Positions 1 through 7,030 of a DNA stretch of 13,781 nt are shown here, in pieces (position 1 is the stretch's first letter; each line of letters opens with the position of its first letter). Position numbers and translations under genes: made by a program. The stretch is from contig PLNO01000347.1 of NCBI GenBank assembly GCA_003141795.1, forward strand, positions 1,214 through 14,994, read 5' to 3'. Source of the DNA: Spirochaetaceae bacterium (GTDB lineage: Bacteria; Spirochaetota; Spirochaetia; SZUA-6; Fen-1364). The notes beneath the pieces are model-generated. The model was not told where the DNA came from and did not search any database. It was given only the letters and a program-made list of their open reading frames with translations.

Positions 1-130
1 CATCGGGGCTGTCGGGGGGGACTCTCGGCAGCCCGCTTGTTGCTGGTGATAAGTGGTCTTCCGTCTACTTTGGTCTGTCTCTGCGTTCGCAGAAGGAATA
101 TGCTTCGCGCCAGGGAGCAAGTAAGGGCCT

Positions 131-238
131 ATGAAAGTTGGCACGCGCGAAATACCAAAGGGACTGCGCGCCCCCTTGAGAGGGCACACGCTGGTAGTCT
201 TCGCCGGAGCCGGGGTTTCGATGAGCCCTCCGGCTTCC
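131..238 (+). pseudogene. SIR2-like gene, N-terminal fragment cut by IS91-family DNA
   Basis: Thirty-six codons open with ATG at 131; an in-frame stop at 122-124 fixes this as the first possible ATG. The peptide ends in the stretch TLVVFAGAGVSMSPPAS. The LVVFAGAGVS segment (residues 21-30) contains the GAGxS NAD-binding motif that sits near the N-terminus of sirtuin and SIR2-like NADase proteins. Homology to the IS91-family transposase begins at 239, and the frame then reads TGA at 269-271, so the rest of the Rossmann domain is missing. SIR2-like proteins of this sort often act as NAD-depleting effectors in phage defence; that role is inferred. Only the motif and its position support the call. 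A chance reading frame is possible but unlikely given the length of the match to the family's start. Confidence 0.5.
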
Positions 239-435
239 TCCATGTCCCGACTGTCGATCTGGCGAAGATGAGCGCATGCTTCCGCCAGAGAGTCATCGCG
301 TTCTTCCTAGAGTGCAAGCTGCCGAACGAGCGGCTGGCCAAGAACATGGTCACGTGGGCCCACTCCGGCTTCTCCGTGGATGCCTCCGTGCGTATCCCGG
401 CGGGTTCCACCAAGGCTCGTGAAGCGTTGGCGCAG
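239..435. repeat. 197-bp direct repeat, copy 1 (IS91 transposase segment)
   Basis: This segment matches 11473-11669 in the same orientation with three mismatches (positions 257, 268 and 323). It encodes the transposase stretch from HVPTVDLAKM to EALAQ. Similarity stops sharply at both ends: upstream lies the SIR2-like fragment, downstream the transposase continues. The offset between the copies is 11,234 bp. Confidence 0.95.
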
Positions 436-441
436 TACATC

Positions 442-480
442 CCTGGGCCGACAGCAGGTCGTAGACCTGCGAGAGGCGTC
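442..480. repeat. Small in-frame insertion with perfect inverted repeat
   Basis: About 39 bp interrupt the transposase between codons for QYI and RPPVSLQKL. The core is GCAGGTC, a GTA spacer and GACCTGC (454-470), a perfect 7-bp hairpin. The exact insertion limits depend on the family consensus, which I quote from memory. Confidence 0.5.
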
Positions 481-711
481 CGCCCGCCGGTCTCGCTGCA
501 GAAACTGCTTGTCGACGAGGGAGGCACTGACACCGTCGTTTATCACGCTCCCTACAGCGACTACTTCAAGACTGACACAAAGGTCTTCCCCGTGATCACC
601 GAAGCCGCGCAGGTCCTCAAAATCCTGCGATATCTCATCAAGACCGGGGAGCCGCCACCCCGTGGGCGGGCCGCTGCACCGCCCGGCCTGGACCCCGCCT
701 CCCTGAACTGA

Positions 712-1142
712 TCCCCTCTCCGTGTCTCCAGGGGGTAGTCTGTCCCTCGCGCACTACGGCTCACACCACAGTCCGCCTCTTGCCACCCCCGTCCGTGGCC
801 GGCGCGGGGCCCTCGTTCTTGCCGTCAGGCAGAAGGGGAACTATAGTAGTTGCTATCAGTCAGTCGTAGTGCTCCGCAAACCGCTGCCGCGCTACGGGCG
901 GTGTCAACACAGGTCGTTTCCAAGCTTTTTGATTGGCCGAGGTTGATGCGGCGCGCTGCCTGTGACGGACGTGGTTTTTGTATCAGGATACACTGGAGAT
1001 GCGATTGTCTACGGTTCCGTGAGATACTGAGCAGGCATTGAGGATTCCCGCTTACGAGCTCATGCACATCGCTGCGATCCATCGGGCAGCGCCATCGCAC
1101 TGCCCGATGCAGCTTGCTCCGATAGGTGCGCGTGTATTCCCT
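712..1142. other. Non-coding stretch: IS91 3' tail and spacer before the catabolic operon
   Basis: I see no convincing gene here. The first ~130 bp are GC-rich and probably form the 3' end of the IS91-family element; its exact end cannot be placed because the other copy lacks this region. A 14-bp palindrome, TGTATC-AG-GATACA, lies at 979-992, and a strong stem-loop at 1080-1109. Confidence 0.5.
1080..1109 (-). terminator. Stem-loop downstream of the leftward catabolic operon
   Basis: CATCGGGCAG (1080-1089) pairs perfectly with CTGCCCGATG (1100-1109) around a 10-nt loop. It lies 33 bp past the stop of the last leftward gene. No T-run follows in the direction of transcription, so it could be a 3'-end stabiliser or a Rho-assisted end, not a classical intrinsic terminator. 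Confidence 0.4.
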
Positions 1143-1955
1143 TCAGTCGCGGATCAGCTGACGCAGACGCGCGAAGCCTCTTTCCGTCCAGTCCTGTTCC
1201 TTGCTGATAGAGTCTTCGAGTCGAATCTCGGGCGCTACCCACGTTTCCAGAATCACATTTAACTTGCGCCCGAAAGCCCGCATCCGCTCAAGGAGGTACG
1301 GAATATCCAGGCGTCCCTCGCCCGCTGGCGTCCCTTCAACGACAAACCCCATTGAGTGTGAGGCTCGCTTGATCGTGAAATCCTTGAGATGGACGTTGAC
1401 GGCGAGCGGCCCAAGCGTTTCGATGACGGTTTTCGGTGGTTCCAAGGCGCCGAAGGAGTTCACGGTATCCAGGCATATCCCCACCCATGGGCTTGCGACC
1501 GAGCGGATAATCGAGGCGAGGGTGGAAGAGTCGAACCGGTCGTGGTTTTCGATAGCGAGAACAACTCCTGCCGTCTCAAGCCGCCCTGTCAACTTGCGCA
1601 CTCTTTCCACCACTTCCCCCGCTTCCGGCTTGAACGTACTCGTATCGGTGACGATGCGCAGGATAGGGGACTTGAACTCTTTCGCGATTGCCAGATAGGT
1701 CAGAACGCTTTCCTCAAACAGCCCCCGCATGCCGACCTCAACCTGTATTCCCGCTTCCGTCGCCAGCCGGCAAAGCCGGCCCCGCTCGACGGAAGAGAGG
1801 CTGTCGAGAGGAATGTTGTCTGCTATCTGAACGAGTCGGGCTCCCATCCCCGCCGCCTTTCGAAGGAACTCAAATGCATTCATGGGGGCGGCGGGGACTT
1901 GCTCGGCGAATCCTATCGACCAAGTGAATGCGAAGGTGCTCACGCCAAGCTTCAT
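1143..1955 (-). CDS. oiaC: Probable 3-oxo-isoapionate decarboxylase (xylose-isomerase-like TIM barrel)
   Basis: This 270-aa protein has the AP-endonuclease-2/xylose-isomerase-like barrel pattern. Likely metal ligands appear at the expected strand ends: E136 in AIENHD, D163 in CLDTVN, H189 in VHLKDF and E237 in VILETW. The segment GTPAGEGRLD (209-217) is also typical. The fold alone would only give 'sugar phosphate isomerase/epimerase'. The OiaC assignment (3-oxo-isoapionate to L-erythrulose plus CO2) rests on its position as third gene after ApnL- and ApnO-like genes; OiaC is known to belong to this fold. The ATG at 1955 has AGGAG seven bases upstream, and only 9 bp separate it from the preceding stop, so translation is probably coupled. 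An epimerase acting on a related acid is the main alternative. Confidence 0.62.
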   Translation of the reverse strand: MKLGVSTFAFTWSIGFAEQVPAAPMNAFEFLRKAAGMGARLVQIADNIPLDSLSSVERGRLCRLATEAGIQVEVGMRGLFEESVLTYLAIAKEFKSPILRIVTDTSTFKPEAGEVVERVRKLTGRLETAGVVLAIENHDRFDSSTLASIIRSVASPWVGICLDTVNSFGALEPPKTVIETLGPLAVNVHLKDFTIKRASHSMGFVVEGTPAGEGRLDIPYLLERMRAFGRKLNVILETWVAPEIRLEDSISKEQDWTERGFARLRQLIRD

Positions 1956-1964
1956 GCGATGCTC

Positions 1965-2807
1965 CTACTTCTGCGTGGCACGCGTGATCTCGGCGACACT
2001 CTTGCGGATTCCTGCAAGGTTCATGATGTTCTTCATCCAATTGGGCTTGAATATCAGGCTCTTTGCCTGCTCTGCCGCGTATTTCGCGCCGTCCGACATC
2101 GGAAAATCCGAGAAACCGAGGACAATGGCAAGCGCGGTCCTCAAGTGTCCCAGAAAGAACGATCTCGCAGCCTTCTCCGGTACCCCCATGCGGACCGCTT
2201 CATTGTAGGTCTCCCGCATGGCGACAATCAGGGTCGTATTGGTGGTCTCTACGAGCGCAGGCTCGAGGATCGCCATCTGCTCGACCGTGATTCGAAAGAC
2301 GTTGTCAATAGGTGCAAACATGTCCTTGGCGATCCGTGCGCCAATTGCGTAATGATCCTCCGGCCCCTGATGGAGCGCGCATACGAGGTCCATTCTCGCA
2401 ACGCCACCGAAATAGTCCTTGCGAGCCTTGGCGTCGGTCTCGTCACCGAACAGAGGCGGGTGACATGGATGACAGACGAAATACGTCACATCGCTTCGTT
2501 TCGGCATGACGCCTGCATAGGCGGCAGCGGGATCAAGACCGAAAACGATCGTCCCGGGCCGCAGCGTGGGCACGATCTCGTGCGTCACCTTGCCGATGAG
2601 TGTATCCGGAACCGCAAGAACGACGATGTCCGCATCGGCGAGAGCCTGCGCCTGTGGCGTAACAGTCACACCACGCTCAGTCAGCCTGGCTATCCCGGCC
2701 GGGGAGATTTCTACCGCGCGCACCTGGTAGTCGGACTTCCCTTTGAGACCATCGACAATGCGACAACCCATTTTCCCGCCTGCTCCCATGAGCGCTATTT
2801 TGAGCAT
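1965..2807 (-). CDS. apnO: Probable D-apionate oxidoisomerase
   Basis: The 280-aa protein opens with a Rossmann fold: KIALMGAGGKMG (residues 3-14) is the dinucleotide-binding glycine loop, followed by DADIVVLAVPD (58-68). The rest is an all-helical 6-phosphogluconate-dehydrogenase-like domain with HPCHPPLFGDE (113-123) and QMAILEPALVET (177-188). The conserved His and Glu residues there may bind a metal, which is inference. ApnO proteins of the oxidative apiose route have this architecture and were long annotated as phosphogluconate dehydrogenase-like. They oxidise and isomerise D-apionate to 3-oxo-isoapionate using NAD. A strong AAGGAGGAA site precedes the ATG by 5-6 bases. It lies between the lactonase and decarboxylase genes, matching the reaction order. 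A related NAD-dependent 3-hydroxyacid dehydrogenase is the fallback call. Confidence 0.75.
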   Translation of the reverse strand: MLKIALMGAGGKMGCRIVDGLKGKSDYQVRAVEISPAGIARLTERGVTVTPQAQALADADIVVLAVPDTLIGKVTHEIVPTLRPGTIVFGLDPAAAYAGVMPKRSDVTYFVCHPCHPPLFGDETDAKARKDYFGGVARMDLVCALHQGPEDHYAIGARIAKDMFAPIDNVFRITVEQMAILEPALVETTNTTLIVAMRETYNEAVRMGVPEKAARSFFLGHLRTALAIVLGFSDFPMSDGAKYAAEQAKSLIFKPNWMKNIMNLAGIRKSVAEITRATQK

Positions 2808-2864
2808 TTCTTCCTCCTTCGCATTCCACGACTATTCCCACGCAGGCAACACGGTCTGCGTTTT

Positions 2865-4736
2865 TCACCCGTCTATCTGGACCGTAGCATAACGGCCCAG
2901 GACCGCTATTTCGCGGTCACGTGCTTCCCTTCTGCCGGTCCCTGCAAGAGCGCGGAGATCACCACTGGAGGAAATCCCGGACAGCACGACACGCGCTTCA
3001 GTGGGCATGAGGTTCGCGATAAACACACACGTTCGCGCCCCGTCCTGAACCTTGAACGCATCGACTGCCAGTGGATCTTCCGAGGTGATGTTGAACATCC
3101 GCCCCTCCCGTATTTCTCCGAGCGCGCGCAGCACAGCATGGACAGGAAACAGCTCAGCCGGATGGGAAGGGAAAAGCTCTGGATTCGGAGATCCTTCAAG
3201 GCTTTCCATCACGCCTTTCCATCCGACGGTCTGGTAGTAGGTCACGCTCTGTGCTCCCGCCACGCTCAATGCTTTGAAGCTCCCGAGGGTCCACGCAGCC
3301 GCAAAGGGCAGCCGCTGGCGCGGATCGACTTCTTCTGGAAGCTCCCTGCCTCCCGGGCTTTCCTGTGGGGAGGTCGCGGCCGGGTTCCACTGCGGTCTCA
3401 AGGTAACAGGCCCCACGTGAACTGGTTTGGCTCCGCTGAGCACAAGAGCTGATTCCACCGTCGCCCGCTGGCCTGCGAGTGTTTCCACGATTGAGAGCTC
3501 ATCCGTAGCGTGAACCTGGGGATTTACCGGATAGGAAACGAAATCAAGGAGATCCAGTTCCGGCGGGAATCGATTCAGCTCGGCGAAATACGCACGGGTG
3601 CCCGCGCCCAAAGGTATCTGTCGCCTGTACCGTGTGAGGTGAGAACGAGCGGCTCTCAGATGCCCCGCCGATGTGGTCGGAAACCCCTCGCTCAACACAA
3701 GCAACGAACACACATCCGGCAGAGCGGAGTCGAGGTGGCCAAACAAATCGGCGAGCTGCCGATCGACTGAATCGCCAAGCCGGACCGCAAGCGCCATTGG
3801 CACTGCAAGGGCCTTGCACACGCCTGTGGCTTCCTGCAGTCTCTTCGGATAGTCGTCATTCGAGAGGCAAAGCTCGACGCGGAGAAATGAAAGCCTGAGA
3901 AGCGCAATTTTGTCCAATTCCTGATTGCCTGGCGGTTGATCCGTTCCATAGTCGAGCCCAAGTCGAGGAAATCGGAACGACCGGCCGGCATCATCGAGAG
4001 CGAGAACACACGGTTTCCGTACGAAACGAGTCCTGCTTGTCATGGTCGATACGCATCCACTCTTCAGCTGCCGGCCGCTGAAAGAGAGGCGTATTGACTG
4101 CGCTAAATGGGTTCCGGCAGGAACTTCTACTGGAAAAGGGAGCTCAAGGGGAGTGGAATAGGTCTTCAATGACCCATCAGACCAGTTTCGTTGGTCTTCC
4201 ATCTCGAAGATATCTCCAGAAAAGCGGAACGTGATTCTCAGGCCATCGGCGCATGCCTGATCGATGGCCGCAATATCCTTGAAAGGCTGGTGCGGAGATA
4301 TGGTTCGAGGAAACTCACCCTTGGTCAGAGTTCCATCCGGATGAGTGATGATGACTTGATCCGCCGCAGCACTGATTGGATGGAGCACGCATATTCCAAT
4401 ACGATTCCTGCGAAATGCGTGAACAGCGGTACCTTCCATCTGATACAGGAGATCGCCATCCGGGAAACCTTGGATACAAGTATCTGAAACGAAAAACGGA
4501 GGATTTCCGCCATATTCCGATTTGTATCTTACTTGAAAACTGTCATCGCTCTTTTCAACAGTCAGCTCGGCAACCGTGCTTTGAACGTTTTGCCAGTTTT
4601 CGCCACGCAGTGCGAAGTAGATCCGGTTCACGACTTCCTGACCATTGATGGAAATCGATCGAATTTCTCCATCCCTGAAGACAACTGCAACCGGACCTGC
4701 GAAAAGTTGAATCTGATCGTAATCCTGTCTTTCCAT
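2865..4736 (-). CDS. apnL: Probable D-apionate lactonase (D-apionolactonase)
   Basis: This 623-aa protein has no signal peptide and is probably cytoplasmic. It shows several segments I recognise from the ApnL family: NRIGICVLHP (111-120), ISPHQPFKDI (146-155), FEMEDQRNWSDGSLKTY (177-193), a central TIM-barrel-like part with GTRAYFAELNR (379-389) and SYPVNPQVHATDE (401-413), VGPVTLRPQWNP (441-452), and DPRQRLPFAAAWTLGSFKAL (471-490), then a small C-terminal domain. The length agrees with ApnL as I remember it. The enzyme hydrolyses D-apionolactone to D-apionate, the step after apiose dehydrogenase. It is the first gene of the leftward operon, with a 57-bp gap to the next. The start has only a weak AGGA 11 bases upstream. 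The family call is by motif recall; catalytic residues cannot be assigned from the sequence alone. Confidence 0.78.
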   Translation of the reverse strand: MERQDYDQIQLFAGPVAVVFRDGEIRSISINGQEVVNRIYFALRGENWQNVQSTVAELTVEKSDDSFQVRYKSEYGGNPPFFVSDTCIQGFPDGDLLYQMEGTAVHAFRRNRIGICVLHPISAAADQVIITHPDGTLTKGEFPRTISPHQPFKDIAAIDQACADGLRITFRFSGDIFEMEDQRNWSDGSLKTYSTPLELPFPVEVPAGTHLAQSIRLSFSGRQLKSGCVSTMTSRTRFVRKPCVLALDDAGRSFRFPRLGLDYGTDQPPGNQELDKIALLRLSFLRVELCLSNDDYPKRLQEATGVCKALAVPMALAVRLGDSVDRQLADLFGHLDSALPDVCSLLVLSEGFPTTSAGHLRAARSHLTRYRRQIPLGAGTRAYFAELNRFPPELDLLDFVSYPVNPQVHATDELSIVETLAGQRATVESALVLSGAKPVHVGPVTLRPQWNPAATSPQESPGGRELPEEVDPRQRLPFAAAWTLGSFKALSVAGAQSVTYYQTVGWKGVMESLEGSPNPELFPSHPAELFPVHAVLRALGEIREGRMFNITSEDPLAVDAFKVQDGARTCVFIANLMPTEARVVLSGISSSGDLRALAGTGRREARDREIAVLGRYATVQIDG

Positions 4737-4935
4737 TTAATAAGACATCCTACGTACTATGTCTGATATATACACTATCACTATGACCATAGGCGCGTCA
4801 AGCATTATCTTGACAAACGTAGGGGATAGTCAGAAACTACAGCTGTTAGACGTCGAACGTCATAGATGTTCAAATTAACCTGCTGTTACTCCTATAGGGG
4901 CCACATATTGTGCGAAAGAAAGAAGGAGTGTTTCA
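4737..4935. promoter_or_regulatory. Divergent control region between apnL and the GntR gene
   Basis: This AT-richer 199-bp gap separates two diverging genes and must hold both promoters. It contains TTGACAAAC at 4810-4818, a sequence also present at the transport promoter (5774-5782), but no clear matching -10 for the rightward gene. GTTAGACGTCGAAC (4845-4858) is a near-palindrome with one mismatched pair. ATGTCTGAT (about 4759-4767) resembles the ATGTCTAAT core of the operator at 5811-5840. Regulation of both sides by the GntR protein is inferred from layout. Confidence 0.55.
4772..4801 (-). promoter_or_regulatory. Candidate promoter for the apnL operon
   Basis: Read leftward, TTGACG (4801-4796) is followed after 18 bp by TAGTGT (4777-4772), giving an RNA start near 4765 and a short leader to the ATG at 4736. 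The -35 is good and the -10 is mediocre. The operator-like ATGTCTGAT would lie at the predicted start site. Confidence 0.35.
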
Positions 4936-5655
4936 GTGTTGGTACGCCCATTGGATGCAGACCTTTTCAAAGCGCCTCATCGGAAATCCTCAGTCGATAC
5001 GGTAATTGAAACCATCCAGGATCTCCTGCTGACGAAGCGGATCAAACCGGGCGACAGGCTTCCCAACGAAATGGAGCTCACGAAGAGCCTCTCGATCAGC
5101 CGGGGTTCAATACGGGAAGCGATGAAGATCCTGGCTTCATACGGAATCGTAGAAATCAAGAGAGGTGACGGCACTTACGTATCGAGGTCATTGACGAGGC
5201 GTTTGTTCGACCAGCTGCTTTTTCAGCTCATTCTGAGCGACAATGACAAGAAGAAGCTTGCCGAGCTTCGGCAGCTGCTGGAAATGGGCATTGTTCGAGT
5301 CGTCATAGACAACGCAACCGGCGAGAGCATGCAGCTCATACAGAATGCGTTCGAACGCATGGAACGGCAGGCGAATGAGCAGCCACACGATTCAAAGCTG
5401 CTAACCGAATGCGACCTCTACTTCCACGCCGCTATTGCACGGGCAACGGAAAATGAGCTGATCGAGAAGATATATGGCTTTACCCTGGAGCTGTTTGCCC
5501 CTTCGATAGAGGAAACTCATCGTGACGCGCAATCGGGCAATCTCGCGCTCCAGCTCCATAAGGCCATCCTGGATGGGTTGAAGGCCAGGGACCTCAAAAA
5601 GACGGAAAAAGCAGTGAAGGAGTCTCTGGACAGCTGGCGCCGGCGGCAGGAATAG
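4936..5655 (+). CDS. GntR-family (FCD/FadR-type) transcriptional regulator
   Basis: The 239-aa protein has an N-terminal winged helix-turn-helix (about residues 18-84): IKPGDRLPNEMELTKSL, then SRGSIREAMKILASYGIVEIKRGDGTYV, the standard GntR recognition-helix and wing pattern. Residues about 100-235 form a helical FCD ligand-binding domain. D160, H164 and H208 sit where FCD proteins usually bind a metal that contacts a carboxylate effector. The start is GTG at 4936, supported by GAAGGAG at 4922-4928. It lies between the diverging degradation genes and the transporter, so it probably represses both until a pathway acid such as apionate accumulates. The effector is a guess; no member with the same specificity can be identified from sequence. 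Confidence 0.85.
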   Translation: MLVRPLDADLFKAPHRKSSVDTVIETIQDLLLTKRIKPGDRLPNEMELTKSLSISRGSIREAMKILASYGIVEIKRGDGTYVSRSLTRRLFDQLLFQLILSDNDKKKLAELRQLLEMGIVRVVIDNATGESMQLIQNAFERMERQANEQPHDSKLLTECDLYFHAAIARATENELIEKIYGFTLELFAPSIEETHRDAQSGNLALQLHKAILDGLKARDLKKTEKAVKESLDSWRRRQE

Positions 5656-5694
5656 AGACGCTGGCTTTCTACCGTTCTGCGAGGGAAGAAGATC

Positions 5695-5711
5695 CGCGGA
5701 TTTCCTCCGCG
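5695..5711 (+). terminator. Weak stem-loop after the regulator gene
   Basis: CGCGGA (5695-5700) pairs with TCCGCG (5706-5711) over a 5-nt loop, 40 bp after the regulator stop. No T-run follows. It may partly separate the regulator transcript from the transport operon. Confidence 0.25.
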
Positions 5712-5751
5712 AAGTTCTCAAACAGGATGTGTTTCCTCGCCAGTGTTAACA

Positions 5752-5764
5752 TCAAACATCAGAT
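5752..5764. promoter_or_regulatory. Upstream operator half-site
   Basis: TCAAACATCAGAT here repeats the left arm and centre of the palindrome at 5811-5840 (TCAAACATTAGAT there) with one change. It lies just upstream of the -35 box, about 60 bp from the main site, so two regulator dimers could bracket the promoter. Confidence 0.5.
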
Positions 5765-5773
5765 GAATTTGTA

Positions 5774-5802
5774 TTGACAAACCCGAGGTGTCGTGTTAGT
5801 AT
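5774..5802 (+). promoter_or_regulatory. Strong sigma-70-type promoter of the transport operon
   Basis: TTGACA (5774-5779) and TAGTAT (5797-5802) are separated by exactly 17 bp. The expected RNA start is near 5809, leaving a leader of about 100 nt before the binding-protein gene. Confidence 0.8.
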
Positions 5803-5810
5803 GCCAGTAA

Positions 5811-5840
5811 GCTCAAACATTAGATGTCTAATGTTTGAGC
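5811..5840. promoter_or_regulatory. Perfect 30-bp palindromic operator
   Basis: The left arm GCTCAAACATTAGA (5811-5824) and the right arm (5827-5840) are exact reverse complements around a TG centre. It begins one or two bases after the predicted RNA start, so a bound repressor would block initiation or early elongation. In RNA it would fold into a 14-bp hairpin. The GntR protein encoded 150 bp upstream is the obvious candidate to bind. Confidence 0.75.
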
Positions 5841-5910
5841 TGTGAAGTGTTCTTCATGTAGAAGGATCGGCGTGAGAGCCGGTGCCGAAAACCCGATAAG
5901 GAGGACTGAG

Positions 5911-6945
5911 ATGAAGAGACTGGTCGTATTGTTCATGGCAGCGATGCTCGTCATCCCTGTGTTGTCGCTTGTTGCCGCCGGGCAAAAGGAGGCAGGGCAG
6001 ACGAAGGGGTTCGTAATCGCCCTTTCGAACTCCTACTATGGCAACTCCTGGCGAAAGCAGATGGTCGACACCATGCAGACGGCGGCAAATGAGGCCAAAG
6101 CCAAGGGCCTGATAAAGGATTTCATTGTTGCCAACGGCGATGGGACAGAGAACACCCAGATCGCTCAAATGAACAGCCTGATCCTTCAGAACGTCGATGC
6201 GATTCTGATCAACTCTGCGTCGCTGACGGGCTTGAACGGAGTCATTGCGAAGGCGCATGAAAAGGGGATCAAGGTACTGGCCTTCGACTCCATCGCCAGC
6301 AGCCCCTATGCCTACAAGATCGAATATGACTTCCGCAGCTACGGAACCATCGAAGCAAACTACATCGTGGACCGTTTCAAGGGGAACGCCAAGGTACTCA
6401 TCACGAGGGGAGTCATGGGTTCGGAACCCGAGACTGCCATGTACGGGGCGATGATGAAGGTATTCAAGGCGAACCCGGGCATTCAGATACTCGCTGAGGT
6501 CGACACGGAGGCGGACACCGCCAAGTGCCAGAGCGTCGTGGCCAACGTGCTGCCCAGCTTGCCGCAAGTCGATGCCACTGCCGGCGACACCAACGGCTAC
6601 GGCGTCGTTCAGGCGTTTCTCTCCGCGCACAGGCCCATGCCGGTAATCATCTCATCCACCTTTGCGGAGTTCGTCAGATGGTGGATCGACGAAAAGGCGA
6701 AAACCGGCTACCAGACAATCTGTCTTGGCTCGGAACCGGGCATCGGCGCCATTTCCTTCTGGCTGATGACCCACATCCTCCAGGGAGAGCAGGTTCCTGA
6801 GATGATTACGCACCCCTATGAGCTCCCTCTCGTCGCACTGACAAATGACACGGTGGACCAGTTCAAAGACATTCAGCCTGGAATGATCATTTCACAGACA
6901 TACACCGATAAGTGGGTTGTCGATAACATTTTGAACAAGAAGTAG
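5911..6945 (+). CDS. Sugar ABC transporter substrate-binding protein (RbsB type)
   Basis: The 344-aa protein begins with a Sec signal peptide (MKRLVVLFMAAMLVIPVLSL, then VAAGQKEAG). There is no lipobox cysteine, so a soluble periplasmic form is expected. The mature part is a two-lobed periplasmic-binding-protein type 1 domain: FVIALSNSYYGNSWRKQMVD, GDGTENTQIAQMNSLILQNVDAILINSAS, ANYIVDRFKGNAKVLITRG and AGDTNGYGVVQAF. The chosen ATG at 5911 has AAGGAGG (5898-5904) six bases upstream; the same frame is open back to 5842 but would spoil the signal peptide and lacks a site. Neighbours suggest the ligand is D-apiose or apionate/apionolactone, since apiose-specific proteins of this class are known. 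Aromatic residues (YY near the start, WW in RWWIDE) could stack on the sugar, which is inferred. Confidence 0.9.
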   Translation: MKRLVVLFMAAMLVIPVLSLVAAGQKEAGQTKGFVIALSNSYYGNSWRKQMVDTMQTAANEAKAKGLIKDFIVANGDGTENTQIAQMNSLILQNVDAILINSASLTGLNGVIAKAHEKGIKVLAFDSIASSPYAYKIEYDFRSYGTIEANYIVDRFKGNAKVLITRGVMGSEPETAMYGAMMKVFKANPGIQILAEVDTEADTAKCQSVVANVLPSLPQVDATAGDTNGYGVVQAFLSAHRPMPVIISSTFAEFVRWWIDEKAKTGYQTICLGSEPGIGAISFWLMTHILQGEQVPEMITHPYELPLVALTNDTVDQFKDIQPGMIISQTYTDKWVVDNILNKK

Positions 6946-6965
6946 AGTCAAGGACAATGCAACAT

Positions 6966-7002
6966 GTGCCGCCGACCCGGCGATTGACCGAGCCGGCGGC
7001 AC
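6966..7002 (+). promoter_or_regulatory. Intercistronic stem-loop 1
   Basis: GTGCCGCCG (6966-6974) pairs with CGGCGGCAC (6994-7002) over a 19-nt loop, 20 bp after the binding-protein stop. No T-run follows. Such a structure probably protects the upstream message and lowers readthrough, giving more binding protein than membrane components. Confidence 0.6.
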
Positions 7003-7030
7003 CTTCAAAGTACGAGAGGAACTCAGCAGA

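Larger units (their letters stand above)
239..711 (+). pseudogene. IS91-family (Y2/HUH) transposase, 3' part, internally rearranged
   Basis: The reading frame carries the IS91-family segments PTVDLAKMSACFRQRV, FSVDASVRIPAGSTKAREAL, PPVSLQKLLVDEGGTDTVVY, YSDYFKTDTKVFPV, ITEAAQVLKILRYLIKTG and the typical end PPGLDPASLN. The AQY at about 430-438 is probably the catalytic tyrosine region. The N-terminal zinc-finger and HUH parts are absent from this copy. Two lesions are visible against the family pattern as I remember it: about 39 extra bases after QYI (near 442-480), and an internal deletion near 590 joining KVFPV directly to ITEAAQ. That deletion removes the usual C-terminal section with its second CxxC motif. 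The piece is therefore a dead remnant. It joins logically to the 5' part at 10894-11669. Confidence 0.8.

Noticed and set aside
199..240. Apparent extension of transposase similarity upstream of 239 (GFDEPSGFLHVP against GFDRDGRFVHVP)
   Set aside because: At the DNA level the two flanks match at only about half the positions, and the same bases read convincingly as a SIR2 N-terminus in another frame, so the resemblance is probably chance.
1080..1109. Stem-loop considered as a classical intrinsic terminator
   Set aside because: There is no T-run on either strand next to the stem, so it is kept only as a low-confidence 3'-end structure.
1389..3452. A 687-codon rightward open frame opposite the catabolic operon
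   Set aside because: It is antisense to the three well-supported leftward genes, lacks a recognisable family, and its composition (rich in R, H, G) is typical of a GC-rich shadow frame.
5854..6630. A 258-codon leftward frame opposite the binding-protein gene
   Set aside because: It has no recognisable motif, lies wholly inside a convincing gene, and shows shadow-frame composition.
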